64,000 bases of DNA from Chryseobacterium sp. BLS98 (GTDB taxonomy: Bacteria; Bacteroidota; Bacteroidia; Flavobacteriales; Weeksellaceae). The position numbers and the translations under genes are program-made. Below the pieces are notes generated by a model. That model ran no database searches. It saw only the letters and a list, made by a program, of their open reading frames with translations, and was not told the origin of the DNA. Position 1 is the stretch's first letter. Each line of letters begins with the position of its first letter. This document shows positions 1 to 7,695 of the stretch, piece after piece. The DNA lies in assembly GCF_001045445.1 (NCBI RefSeq), contig NZ_LFNF01000005.1, positions 493,126 to 557,125 on the forward strand, written 5' to 3'.

Positions 1-1
1 C

Positions 2-1060
2 AACCAGGGGATGATTATTGCCTTACCGGAAGCTTTTGTGGAGGCCAGAAACATTATGGGAAGCGACTGGGATGTGTGGGCCGGATCAAGATGGCTGAGA
101 TATGATGACATTCACATTGCAGATTATTTTTATTTTGATGATCATTCGGCAACCGGTTGGGGTCTAAGACACAAAAATACAAGATTTTCTATGTTTTTCC
201 CGGCGGCTATCGATACCGCGGCCAGTAACTCCACTCCCTATTCTTACACCAATGTGATCAGCGGATCAAAAAACCTGATCTACAGGCAGAGAGAAGTTTT
301 TGTCCTGGAGCAGATCCTGCCATTTAAAAATACAAAACACAAACTGAAATTGCTGGCAGAATTTCATCATGTAGAAAAATCAGGGGGAAATTCCGTAGAG
401 CAATACCCATCTGACCGGGGCTGGGTTTTCGGAGCTAAATTAAATACAGATATTACAACAACAATTCCGGGTTCATTCAATCAGCTTTCTGTAAGGTACG
501 GAACCGGAATTGCCAACGGAGGCGATAATGGAAATACACAGACCTGGCGGACCTACGGAGCACCTGATGAAGTTACAAAAACCTATAAAGGAGCCTACTC
601 TCTTACAATTGTTGAACATTTCCTCTGGAATATCTCCAACCGGTGGTCGCTTAATCCTTATGCGGTTTTCACCAAAAGTAAAGGAGGATCAACCGGTAAT
701 GATAAAGCTCCGGACTATTATAGCCGTGAAATTTTTAACAGAAAAACAGAATTTAATACGGGAATAAGGGCTACCTATTATTTTAACAACTGGTTTCATA
801 TCCTTTCTGAATTCCATTATGCAACACGAAAAAACGGAACCCAGGATGCAGCATCGATGATGAAGCTGGTTTTGGCTCCTACCATTGTTCCTACAGCTGA
901 ACGCAGTGTCTGGGCAAGACCCCATATCCGTTTTATTGCAGAAGTATCAAGGTATAATGACCAGGCTATGAACAGTCTTTACTCACCGTTTTTACAGCAG
1001 TCCGGAGCAAAAAGATTCGGGACGTATTTCGGAATACGGACAGAATGGTGGATTTTTTAA
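2..1060 (+). CDS. LamB-like maltoporin/carbohydrate porin, C-terminal part (5' truncated by window)
   Basis: The frame is open to the window edge, so the ATG at 11 is internal and the true start lies outside. The visible 350 residues are rich in alternating aromatic beta-strands and end in an aromatic residue (WWIF), typical of outer-membrane barrels. The stretch WAGSRWLRYDDIHIADYFYF near the left edge resembles the conserved barrel and channel segment of LamB maltoporins (GKRFYxRxDxHxxDxYY). The inferred role is passive diffusion of sugars across the outer membrane. Only 16 bp separate it from the ketose epimerase gene downstream, so the two are probably co-transcribed. The substrate cannot be told from this fragment. 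Confidence 0.75.
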   Translation, partial: NQGMIIALPEAFVEARNIMGSDWDVWAGSRWLRYDDIHIADYFYFDDHSATGWGLRHKNTRFSMFFPAAIDTAASNSTPYSYTNVISGSKNLIYRQREVFVLEQILPFKNTKHKLKLLAEFHHVEKSGGNSVEQYPSDRGWVFGAKLNTDITTTIPGSFNQLSVRYGTGIANGGDNGNTQTWRTYGAPDEVTKTYKGAYSLTIVEHFLWNISNRWSLNPYAVFTKSKGGSTGNDKAPDYYSREIFNRKTEFNTGIRATYYFNNWFHILSEFHYATRKNGTQDAASMMKLVLAPTIVPTAERSVWARPHIRFIAEVSRYNDQAMNSLYSPFLQQSGAKRFGTYFGIRTEWWIF

Positions 1061-1076
1061 ATAAAATAAAGAAAAT

Positions 1077-1922
1077 ATGATGAATATAAAATTGGGGGCT
1101 TCCCTACTCTCCTGGATCACTCCGTTATGGAATGCGGAATCAGGTAAATATGCCATAGAGAAAACCTCTAAAGCGGGGTTTGATCTTATCGAAATACTAC
1201 TGCCGAATTCAATGGATTTTGATGCTAAAACGGTAAAAAAACAGCTGAAAGACAATCATCTGGAAGCGGTATGCTCGCTGAATCTTCCAAAAGATGCCCA
1301 TATCGCATTCTATCCCGAAACCGCAGAAAAGCTTATCAAAAAAGCGATCGATAAAGTTGATGAACTGGAAACCACCCTGCTGGCCGGAGTTTTACACAGC
1401 GGAATTGGCGTATTTACCGGTAAACCACTTACAGAAAACGAAAAAGAAATCATTGCTGAAGTATGGTGCAATGTGGCAGATTATGCCCAGACCAGAAATA
1501 TAGATATCGCCATAGAGCCTATTAACCGCTATGAATCGTATGCCTGCAATACGGCAGAAAATGTCATGGAACTCATTAAGAAAACGGGTAAAAATAATCT
1601 CTTCCTTCACCTTGATACCTTTCATATGAATATTGAGGAGAATAATTTTTATGATCCGATTATCAATTCCGGAAAAATGCTGAAGCATATTCATGTTACA
1701 GAATCTCACCGGGGCATGTTGGGAGAAGGCACCGTCAATTGGGAAGAATTTTTCTCAGCCTTGAAAGAAATCAATTTTGAAGGGAATCTGGTTCTTGAAA
1801 ATTTCAGTTCCTCAATTCCAGAAATGCAGGAAAAGGTTTCATTATGGCAGAAATCACCTTATGATGCCCAGGAACTTGCTGAAGGAAGCCTTGCCTTTCT
1901 AAAGAAGCATATCAAAAATTAA
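1077..1922 (+). CDS. Ketose 3-epimerase (D-tagatose/D-psicose 3-epimerase family, TIM barrel)
   Basis: This 281-residue xylose-isomerase-like TIM-barrel protein has no signal peptide and is predicted cytoplasmic. Candidate metal and catalytic residues are E147 (IEPINRYE), D180 (LHLDTFHM), H206 (HIHVTES) and E241 (LENF). Their spacing of 33, 26 and 35 residues is the same as for the E152/D185/H211/E246 site I recall for Pseudomonas cichorii D-tagatose 3-epimerase, which supports a C3 epimerase of free ketoses over a generic sugar-phosphate isomerase. Two adjacent ATG codons (1077 and 1080) could each start it. It follows the porin gene by 16 bp, so the pair may import and isomerise a sugar. 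The exact ketose is unknown. Confidence 0.75.
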   Translation: MMNIKLGASLLSWITPLWNAESGKYAIEKTSKAGFDLIEILLPNSMDFDAKTVKKQLKDNHLEAVCSLNLPKDAHIAFYPETAEKLIKKAIDKVDELETTLLAGVLHSGIGVFTGKPLTENEKEIIAEVWCNVADYAQTRNIDIAIEPINRYESYACNTAENVMELIKKTGKNNLFLHLDTFHMNIEENNFYDPIINSGKMLKHIHVTESHRGMLGEGTVNWEEFFSALKEINFEGNLVLENFSSSIPEMQEKVSLWQKSPYDAQELAEGSLAFLKKHIKN

Positions 1923-1959
1923 ATCACTATTAAAACAATGATTAACATTACAAACTGTT

Positions 1960-2031
1960 CCGGCAGAAGCTGACCTGTTTTTCCACCAATAGCTTATAGC
2001 AGGCTTTGACAGACCTTCTGCCGGTTTTTTT
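1960..2031 (+). terminator. Rho-independent terminator with a long loop
   Basis: A perfect 10-bp inverted repeat (CCGGCAGAAG at 1960-1969, CTTCTGCCGG at 2015-2024) is followed by seven T residues. It lies 38 bp after the epimerase stop codon. The 45-nt loop is unusually long for a simple terminator, and it has no T-run in the other orientation. Confidence 0.6.
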
Positions 2032-2084
2032 ATCATATTCCTGAATTTAGTTGCAGCTCAGGATGTGATAAAATTCTATTATTA

Positions 2085-2885
2085 TTAATTCAAAAGCAGG
2101 TAATCTTTAATCGTTTTCAGGACTCCAAAGCTGTCATTGGTACAGGCTTCAAAATTGGCTACCTGCTTTACGTTCGGATGGGCATTCTTCATGGCGTAAG
2201 AATATTTGGCATTCTTCAGCATTTCTATATCGTTCATATAATCCCCGAAAGCCATCGTATTTTCAGGAGAGATGCCCAACGATTTCTGAAGGATTTTCAG
2301 CGCATTTCCTTTATTGATATCCTTATTCATGACATCCAGCCAATATTCTCCGGAAACTACCACTTCCAGACCGAATTCTTCAAATCTTTTAAGAGCCGGA
2401 TACAGATATTTTTCAGCTCCTTCAGAATGATAGACTGCTATTTTAAAGGCTGTATCGTCAATTTTTTCCGTAAGATCATCCTTCTTCATGTTTTCAGTAT
2501 AATACTTAGAGAAAAAATCCACAAACTGCTGATCTTCGGTTTCATAATAAGCCATTTTTTTAGCTGACAATACGGCTTTGGCTCCCGGTATTTCGCGGAT
2601 AGCCCTGATGATCTCGACAATATATTTGTATTCCAGTGTATCGGCAAAAAGCTCCTGATCTTTATAGACTACGTAGCCTCCATTTTCAGCAATAAAACCG
2701 ATTTCGCTTTCTATCTCTCCGAAATAATGGGTAATGCCCGGCATCTGTCTTCCGCTTGCAGGTACAAACAGAATGTTTCTTTTCTTCAGTTCTTTGTAAA
2801 TCTCCGAAAACTCAGGACTCATTTCATGGCTGGAATTGAGAAATGTCCCATCCATATCCGTCACAATTAATTTAATCTCTTCCAT
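2085..2885 (-). CDS. HAD-superfamily phosphatase, Cof-type
   Basis: This 266-residue cytoplasmic HAD hydrolase has motif I DMDGT (nucleophile D10, acid/base D12), a lysine in NKGNA (K192) and motif IV GDYMND (214-219). The large central insertion is that of the Cof/YbjI-type cap. Family members dephosphorylate sugar phosphates, FMN or similar metabolites, so the substrate is open. It lies 78 bp downstream of galT on the same strand. A TATCTTTG box in that gap suggests it may also have its own promoter. A role in clearing phosphosugars is inference from context only. Confidence 0.8.
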   Translation of the reverse strand: MEEIKLIVTDMDGTFLNSSHEMSPEFSEIYKELKKRNILFVPASGRQMPGITHYFGEIESEIGFIAENGGYVVYKDQELFADTLEYKYIVEIIRAIREIPGAKAVLSAKKMAYYETEDQQFVDFFSKYYTENMKKDDLTEKIDDTAFKIAVYHSEGAEKYLYPALKRFEEFGLEVVVSGEYWLDVMNKDINKGNALKILQKSLGISPENTMAFGDYMNDIEMLKNAKYSYAMKNAHPNVKQVANFEACTNDSFGVLKTIKDYLLLN

Positions 2886-2946
2886 AATTTTATTGGGAAA
2901 TGCAATATTCTGCAGGTATCAGAATCACAATTTGCTTATTCTTTTC

Positions 2947-2954
2947 CAAAGATA
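2947..2954 (-). promoter_or_regulatory. Candidate -7 box (TATCTTTG) for the HAD gene
   Basis: Reading the minus strand, TATCTTTG fits the Bacteroidetes TAnnTTTG -7 element and lies about 62 nt upstream of the HAD start. No clear -33 TTG was found at the right distance, so this is tentative. Confidence 0.3.
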
Positions 2955-2963
2955 TTGATTTTA

Positions 2964-4013
2964 TTATTTTTTCTTGTAATGAATGGTGGGAAGGCTTTTT
3001 AATATTGCGGCACTTTGTTCCGGGGTAATATCCCGCTGAGGTTCTGCCAGCATTTCATATCCTACCATGAATTTTTTTATTTCCGCGCTTCTGAGCAACG
3101 GAGGATAAAAATGCATATGAAAATGCCATTCCGGGTGTTCTTTTCCATCTGTAGGTGACTGGTGGATTCCCGCAGAATAAGGAAATGATCTTTCAAAAAG
3201 ATTATCATAAATCGTGGTCAGATCCTTAAGTACAGCAGCAAGAGATTCTTTTTCTTCTTCAGAAAATGCCGCAATATTTTCTCTTTTCTGTTTACTGATA
3301 ATTATTGTTTCGTAAGGCCAGGATGCCCAAAACGGTACCAATGCAGTAAAATGTTCATTTTCTGTGACAATGCGTTCCCCAGCTGAAATTTCCTGCTGAA
3401 GATAGTCTTCCAGCAATGTTCTTTTATTCTTTTCAAAATAGGATTTCAACTGGCCCTGAGTTTTCTGAACCATAGCCGGGATTGAAGACTGTGCCCATAT
3501 CTGGCCGTGCGGATGAGGATTACTACAGCCCATGATGCTGCCTTTGTTTTCAAAAATCTGAACATAGTTGATAGGGTCCAGAGCGGCCAGTTCGTTGAAC
3601 TGCTCCTGCCATACATCCACCACATTCTTTATCTGTTCCACAGACATTTCCGGTAAGGTAAGACTGTGGTCGTCAGAAAAACAGACTACCCTGTTGATTC
3701 CGCGTTCCGGAAGAAGGGTAAAAAATCCGGAAAGTTCTTCAGAAAAATCAACTTCTTCATTCAGCAATGCTCCGAAATCATTATCAAAAACATATGTTCC
3801 TTTATAGGCAGGATTATGGCTTCCATTAGCTCTCTTATTTCCGGAGCACAGATAGCAGTCAGGATCGTAAGAAGGGCGGTCTTCTTCTGCTGTTTCCTCT
3901 CTCTGCCCCTGCCATGGGCGGTTTGCCCGTTGTGGAGAAACCAGTATCCATTCATCCAAAAGAGGATTGTATCTTCTGTGGGGATGCTTATTACGGTCAA
4001 ATGATGTATTCAT
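2964..4013 (-). CDS. galT: Galactose-1-phosphate uridylyltransferase
   Basis: This 349-residue cytoplasmic enzyme of the Leloir pathway exchanges UMP between UDP-glucose and galactose-1-phosphate. The active-site motif is HPHGQ (167-171), with H169 expected to carry the uridylyl group. C53 and C56 (CYLC) look like zinc ligands. The length matches the family. Its start overlaps the end of galK by 17 bp, which indicates translational coupling in a transaldolase-galK-galT operon. No galE is present in the window, so UDP-galactose epimerisation must be encoded elsewhere. Confidence 0.95.
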   Translation of the reverse strand: MNTSFDRNKHPHRRYNPLLDEWILVSPQRANRPWQGQREETAEEDRPSYDPDCYLCSGNKRANGSHNPAYKGTYVFDNDFGALLNEEVDFSEELSGFFTLLPERGINRVVCFSDDHSLTLPEMSVEQIKNVVDVWQEQFNELAALDPINYVQIFENKGSIMGCSNPHPHGQIWAQSSIPAMVQKTQGQLKSYFEKNKRTLLEDYLQQEISAGERIVTENEHFTALVPFWASWPYETIIISKQKRENIAAFSEEEKESLAAVLKDLTTIYDNLFERSFPYSAGIHQSPTDGKEHPEWHFHMHFYPPLLRSAEIKKFMVGYEMLAEPQRDITPEQSAAILKSLPTIHYKKK

Positions 4014-5187
4014 TGGTATATTCTTTTATCCCGTCGGAAATTTTAACCTGATAAACTTTCATCCGGATGTTGAAATGTTCAAGATATTTTTCACTGATGG
4101 TTCGGATCACTTCTTCAGCTTTATTTTCCTGAATAAGGTTGATGCTGCAGCCTCCGAAACCACCACCCATAATTCTTGCTCCCAATACTCCTTCCTGTCG
4201 CAATGCATTTTCCACTAAAAAATCAAGTTCATCACAACTGACCTCAAATTCAGTTGAAAGCCCGGCATGGGTTTCCGTGAGAAGAGTTCCCAGATATTCC
4301 ATATTTCCTTCCGAAATAGCTTTTGCTGCCATTTCCACCCTCTGGATTTCTTTCAGCAGGTAAAGACATCTTTTGTATGAAACACTTCCCGTTTCTTCTT
4401 TTACATGCTCAAGCATTGCCAACGTAAAATCTCTGAATTTTTCAATTTCCGGAAAGTTTTTCCATAAAACTTTTTTCCCATGTTCAACATCTTTACGTCT
4501 TTCATTGTAGCCGGATGTCAAATGGGTATGCTTTACACAGCTGTCGAAAAGCAACAGGCTGTACCCTTTAAGGTCTGCATCAAAATATTGATGTTCCAGG
4601 GAATGGCAGTCGAGCATAATCACCTTGTTTTCCTTCCCGAAAACGGAAGCAAACTGATCCATAATTCCGCACTGGACTCCTGCAAAAGTATGTTCTGATT
4701 TTTGCCCGATCACTGCAATCTCTTTTTTGGACAGCCGAAGATCAAAAAGCTCATTGAGGATGTAGGCAAAACCACATTCAAGGGCTGCCGAAGAAGAAAG
4801 CCCGGATCCCATCGGGATGGTACTGCTGAAAACAATTTCCATTCCGCAAAATCGGTTTTCCGGCTTCTGCAACTGGCTGAAAACGCCCAGAATATAGTTC
4901 ATCCACATCTGCCGAACCGGCTTTATCTCCATCGTGACATCAAATGTATATTCTTCTCCGAGGTCTTTCGCGATGATCGTACAAAAATGGGTCTGTGGCA
5001 GCTTGCGGACAGCAAAACAGATGTATTTGTCTATGGCAGCGGGCAATACCAAACCATCACTGTAATCTACATGTTCGCCGATAATATTAATTCTTCCCGG
5101 CGAAAGGAAAATGTGTTCGGGCTCTGCGTTGAATTCGGCCTTAAACTTTTTTATAGTTGGGTTGATTAACTGTTCATGCATAACCAT
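3997..5187 (-). CDS. galK: Galactokinase
   Basis: This GHMP-family kinase phosphorylates galactose at C1 in the cytoplasm. It has the galactokinase signature GRINIIGEHVDY (31-42), the GHMP ATP-binding loop PMGSGLSSSAALE (125-137) and a C-terminal GGGFGGCSI motif. The start is ambiguous: ATG at 5187 or two codons later at 5181, the latter giving MHEQLINP. An A/G-rich stretch just upstream suits either. It sits 17 bp after the transaldolase gene and overlaps galT. Context suggests it uses galactose released from plant polysaccharides, for example by the GH97 enzyme encoded further right. Confidence 0.95.
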   Translation of the reverse strand: MVMHEQLINPTIKKFKAEFNAEPEHIFLSPGRINIIGEHVDYSDGLVLPAAIDKYICFAVRKLPQTHFCTIIAKDLGEEYTFDVTMEIKPVRQMWMNYILGVFSQLQKPENRFCGMEIVFSSTIPMGSGLSSSAALECGFAYILNELFDLRLSKKEIAVIGQKSEHTFAGVQCGIMDQFASVFGKENKVIMLDCHSLEHQYFDADLKGYSLLLFDSCVKHTHLTSGYNERRKDVEHGKKVLWKNFPEIEKFRDFTLAMLEHVKEETGSVSYKRCLYLLKEIQRVEMAAKAISEGNMEYLGTLLTETHAGLSTEFEVSCDELDFLVENALRQEGVLGARIMGGGFGGCSINLIQENKAEEVIRTISEKYLEHFNIRMKVYQVKISDGIKEYTNEYII

Positions 5188-5204
5188 CTTTTCTCTGCCT
5201 AATC

Positions 5205-5858
5205 TTATTTCATTTTTTGTGAATCTTTGATGAACTGTTCCAATCCTGAATCTGTCAGCGGATGTTTAAGAAGAGAAAGTATAGGAGCCAGCGGACAGGT
5301 CACGACATCAGCTCCGATCTTTGCACAATTAACAATATGCATGCTGTGTCGGACAGAAGCAGTCAGTATTTGTGTCTGAAAAGCGTAATTGTCATAAATT
5401 GTTCTGATTTCCGAGATCAGATGAAGCCCGTCTGTAGAAACATCATCCAGCCTTCCCAGAAACGGAGAAACATAGGTAGCTCCTGCTTTGGCAGCCAGCA
5501 ATGCCTGCCCGGCAGAGAAAACAAGCGTACAGTTTGTCTTTATTCCTTTCTCAGAAAAATAACGGATGGCTTTGATTCCATCTTGAGTCATTGGAACTTT
5601 TACAACAATTCTCGGATGTAATGCAGCAAGCTCTTCACCTTCTTTAACCATTTCTTCGAAAGTAATTCCCAATACTTCAGCACTTACATCCCCGTCCACG
5701 ATTTTACAGATTTCAAGGTAATGATGATGTATATTCTGTTTTCCGGAAATTCCCTCTTTCGCCATAAGTGAAGGATTGGTGGTTACCCCGTCCAGAACTC
5801 CAAGGACATGAGCTTCCTCTATCATTGCCAGATTGGCGGTATCAATAAAAAATTTCAT
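5205..5858 (-). CDS. Transaldolase / fructose-6-phosphate aldolase-like (short MipB/TalC type)
   Basis: This 217-residue short transaldolase has the N-terminal FIDTAN motif, TTNPSL (26-31) and the Schiff-base lysine K87 in VVKVPMT. It acts in the cytoplasm, either as a pentose-phosphate-pathway transaldolase or as a fructose-6-phosphate aldolase; length and motifs do not separate these. It leads the operon with galK and galT. A near-perfect 25-bp palindrome 17-41 bp upstream of its ATG resembles sites at the arabinose operon and at the araR-like gene. It may therefore be induced by pentose through the NUDIX regulator (inference). Confidence 0.88.
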   Translation of the reverse strand: MKFFIDTANLAMIEEAHVLGVLDGVTTNPSLMAKEGISGKQNIHHHYLEICKIVDGDVSAEVLGITFEEMVKEGEELAALHPRIVVKVPMTQDGIKAIRYFSEKGIKTNCTLVFSAGQALLAAKAGATYVSPFLGRLDDVSTDGLHLISEIRTIYDNYAFQTQILTASVRHSMHIVNCAKIGADVVTCPLAPILSLLKHPLTDSGLEQFIKDSQKMK

Positions 5859-5874
5859 AAATGTGACTATTATT

Positions 5875-5899
5875 TATAAGTGTTAAATTTACACTTATA
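5875..5899 (-). promoter_or_regulatory. Candidate AraR operator upstream of the transaldolase-galK-galT operon
   Basis: This is a 25-bp palindrome with perfect 9-bp arms, TATAAGTGT and ACACTTATA, separated by 7 nt. It is the best copy of a motif also seen at 28481-28505 and 18098-18122. It lies 17-41 bp upstream of the transaldolase ATG. The spacer contains a TAAATTTA sequence one base off the -7 consensus, so a bound protein would block transcription. Assignment to AraR is inferred. Confidence 0.65.
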
Positions 5900-5946
5900 T
5901 TTTAATAAATCATCATGAGAATGTAAATTTTATTGCCTGTAGAAAA

Positions 5947-6819
5947 TTATTCTGTGAAATAATTAAATTCTTTCCTGTATTGGGAAGGGCTTTTTTGGAT
6001 ATATTCTTTAAAGGTTTTATTAAAATAGCTGAAATTATTAAACCCGGATTCAAAGGATACTTCCGTAATGCTTAAAGGCTGTTCTGCAAGCAGCTTAAGG
6101 GCATGGGTAATCCTGTACTCGTTCACAAACCGGGTGAAGGTTTTGTTCGTAATTTTTTTAAAGTAGCGGCAAAAAGACGGTACTTTCATATGGGCAAGAT
6201 CAGCCACTTCCTCCAAGGTAATGGCTTCTTTGAAATGATCTTTCACATAATTAAATATCAGATTGATTCTTTCATTGTCTTCAATCTGGATCTGCAGATA
6301 ATATTTTCCTGCATTCAGGATCCTGTAATCCTGGGTAACGGACAGCTCATCCAATATCTTCAGAAATCTGCACAGCTTATCCAAAGAAGAAGCTTCATGC
6401 ATCTCAACAATCTCTTTCCCTATTTTTTTCTTCATCTCTTCTCCGAATACAATTCCCGCTTTTGACTTTTCCAGCAAAGCCGAAATCCTTTGCATCTCCG
6501 GTATATCCCAAATTGGTTCTCCTAAAAAATCGGGTTTAAACTGGATCACCATCTCGTAATCATTGTAGGTATTTTCATTGGTGAGTCCGCAGTGGGGAAG
6601 ATTGCTTCCTATCAGAACCAGGTCTCCATCTGAAAAATAGGTAATGCTGCTTCCGATCTGTCTTTTTCCGGAACCTTTGCAGACAAAAATCAGTTCAATC
6701 TCGGGATGGTAATGCCAGACATGGGATTTTATATTCTCATTGGCCAGAAATTTCAGGCTGGTAAAACTGCTTCCTATAGTCGGCCTGATTGCTTCAAAAG
6801 AAGGGTTTACATGTTTCAT
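5947..6819 (-). CDS. AraC-family transcriptional regulator with N-terminal cupin domain
   Basis: This 290-residue protein has an N-terminal cupin-like ligand-binding half (HVWHYHPEIELIFV, followed by a SDGDLVLIGSNLPH segment) and a C-terminal double helix-turn-helix of the AraC type (about 185-288), including SITEVSFESGFNNFSYFNKTF and a closing SPSQYR. It probably senses a sugar and activates or represses local genes. It is transcribed in the same direction as the transaldolase operon but separated by 88 bp carrying the AraR-like palindrome. Divergent to it is a small secreted-protein gene. The target genes are unknown. Confidence 0.85.
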   Translation of the reverse strand: MKHVNPSFEAIRPTIGSSFTSLKFLANENIKSHVWHYHPEIELIFVCKGSGKRQIGSSITYFSDGDLVLIGSNLPHCGLTNENTYNDYEMVIQFKPDFLGEPIWDIPEMQRISALLEKSKAGIVFGEEMKKKIGKEIVEMHEASSLDKLCRFLKILDELSVTQDYRILNAGKYYLQIQIEDNERINLIFNYVKDHFKEAITLEEVADLAHMKVPSFCRYFKKITNKTFTRFVNEYRITHALKLLAEQPLSITEVSFESGFNNFSYFNKTFKEYIQKSPSQYRKEFNYFTE

Positions 6820-6844
6820 AGACCAAAAATAAATAATTCATATG

Positions 6845-6852
6845 CAAAATTA
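6845..6852 (-). promoter_or_regulatory. Candidate -7 box (TAATTTTG) for the AraC-type gene
   Basis: On the minus strand TAATTTTG matches TAnnTTTG and lies 26 nt upstream of the start codon, giving a leader of about 19 nt. No convincing -33 element was found. Confidence 0.35.
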
Positions 6853-6939
6853 ACAAATAACACACCAATAAGATTAAATTAAGTTAATATAGTACATAAA
6901 TATGGGAATTTAATTATAGCCTGAGAAGTATTGCTGCCA

Positions 6940-6947
6940 TAGCTTTG
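6940..6947 (+). promoter_or_regulatory. Candidate -7 box (TAGCTTTG) for the secreted protein gene at 6975
   Basis: TAGCTTTG matches the Bacteroidetes TAnnTTTG -7 element and ends 27 nt before the ATG at 6975. The -33 element is not clear. Confidence 0.45.
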
Positions 6948-6974
6948 CAATAATAATTCTAAAAGCCTTAACCC

Positions 6975-7571
6975 ATGAGCACATTATTAAAAGCCGTATT
7001 TTTTGCAGGAGCCTTATTGTTCTCAGCAAATGTAATGAGTAAGGACAGAGATTTTTCCCTTTCCTTTGGAAACGTACAAGCCAAAACTTTAAGCTTTGAG
7101 CTTTCAAATGCCAGAAGTGTATCTGTTTTTGTTTACAACAGCGCACATGACGAGTTATTCTCTGAAAATCTTGCCGATGGGGACCATGTGACAAAGACCT
7201 ATGACCTTCAGGATTTTGAGCCGGGAACGTATTATCTGGTAGCAGAATCGGAAGTGAAAATAGAAAAATACAGAATAAAAATCACAGACGGAAATGAAAT
7301 AGAAGTGGAAAAAACACCAGTAAGCGCAGTCAACAAGCCTGAATATTCCGTTTCCGGGCACATGGCAAAGCTGCGTATGTCTGATGTAAAAGGACCTGTA
7401 AGCATTTCGGTATATGATCTTTCCAATACAACTTATTATACTTCGAACAAAGAATATGCTGACGGCAAAGTGGATCTTACTTTTGACCTGGATCCAAAAA
7501 CAGCAGATCAATACATTATCCGTGTTGAAGAAAAAGGAAATGTTTTTAATAAAATAATTTCTCTAAAATAA
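6975..7571 (+). CDS. Small secreted protein with two tandem beta-sandwich-like repeats, function unknown
   Basis: I do not recognise a named family. The 198-residue product starts with a clear Sec signal peptide (hydrophobic LLKAVFFAGALLFSANVMS). The mature part contains two related segments of about 55 residues: one starting SVSVFVYNSAHDELFSE (about 49-103), the other PVSISVYDLSNTTYYTS (about 141-197). Both follow the same pattern: V-S-V-Y-strand, polar turn, D-L/D-P turn, then a Y-x-V-x-x-E strand. This resembles the immunoglobulin-like folds of secretion-tail and adhesion modules, but it lacks the conserved YPNP start of a type IX sorting tail. It is monocistronic and probably periplasmic or surface-associated. 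Confidence 0.7.
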   Translation: MSTLLKAVFFAGALLFSANVMSKDRDFSLSFGNVQAKTLSFELSNARSVSVFVYNSAHDELFSENLADGDHVTKTYDLQDFEPGTYYLVAESEVKIEKYRIKITDGNEIEVEKTPVSAVNKPEYSVSGHMAKLRMSDVKGPVSISVYDLSNTTYYTSNKEYADGKVDLTFDLDPKTADQYIIRVEEKGNVFNKIISLK

Positions 7572-7644
7572 ATTCACATTTTCAAACTAATTATATACCC
7601 ATTCCGGATTATACGGAATACAATTTTCACGTACAGTTTTTTTT

Positions 7645-7695
7645 ATGAGGCAGCTCTCATTTCCGATCAGGAAAAAGAGCTGCCTCATTTTTTTA
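7645..7695. terminator. Bidirectional terminator between convergent genes
   Basis: A perfect 13-bp inverted repeat (ATGAGGCAGCTCT at 7645-7657, AGAGCTGCCTCAT at 7676-7688) is flanked by T-runs on both strands (7689-7694 on plus, 7637-7644 read from minus). It ends transcription of the secreted-protein gene and of the GH67-terminated xylan operon. Confidence 0.85.

Noticed and set aside
11..13. ATG at 11 as the true start of the porin gene
   Set aside because: The frame is open upstream to the window edge and the product begins inside the barrel without a signal peptide.
1960..2031. Possible riboswitch because of the long hairpin loop
   Set aside because: It lies downstream of a stop codon between convergent genes and ends in a T-run; a terminator explains it.
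4702..5169. 155-codon open frame antisense to galK
   Set aside because: It lies wholly within the well-supported galK gene on the other strand and has no recognisable domain; it is a coding shadow.
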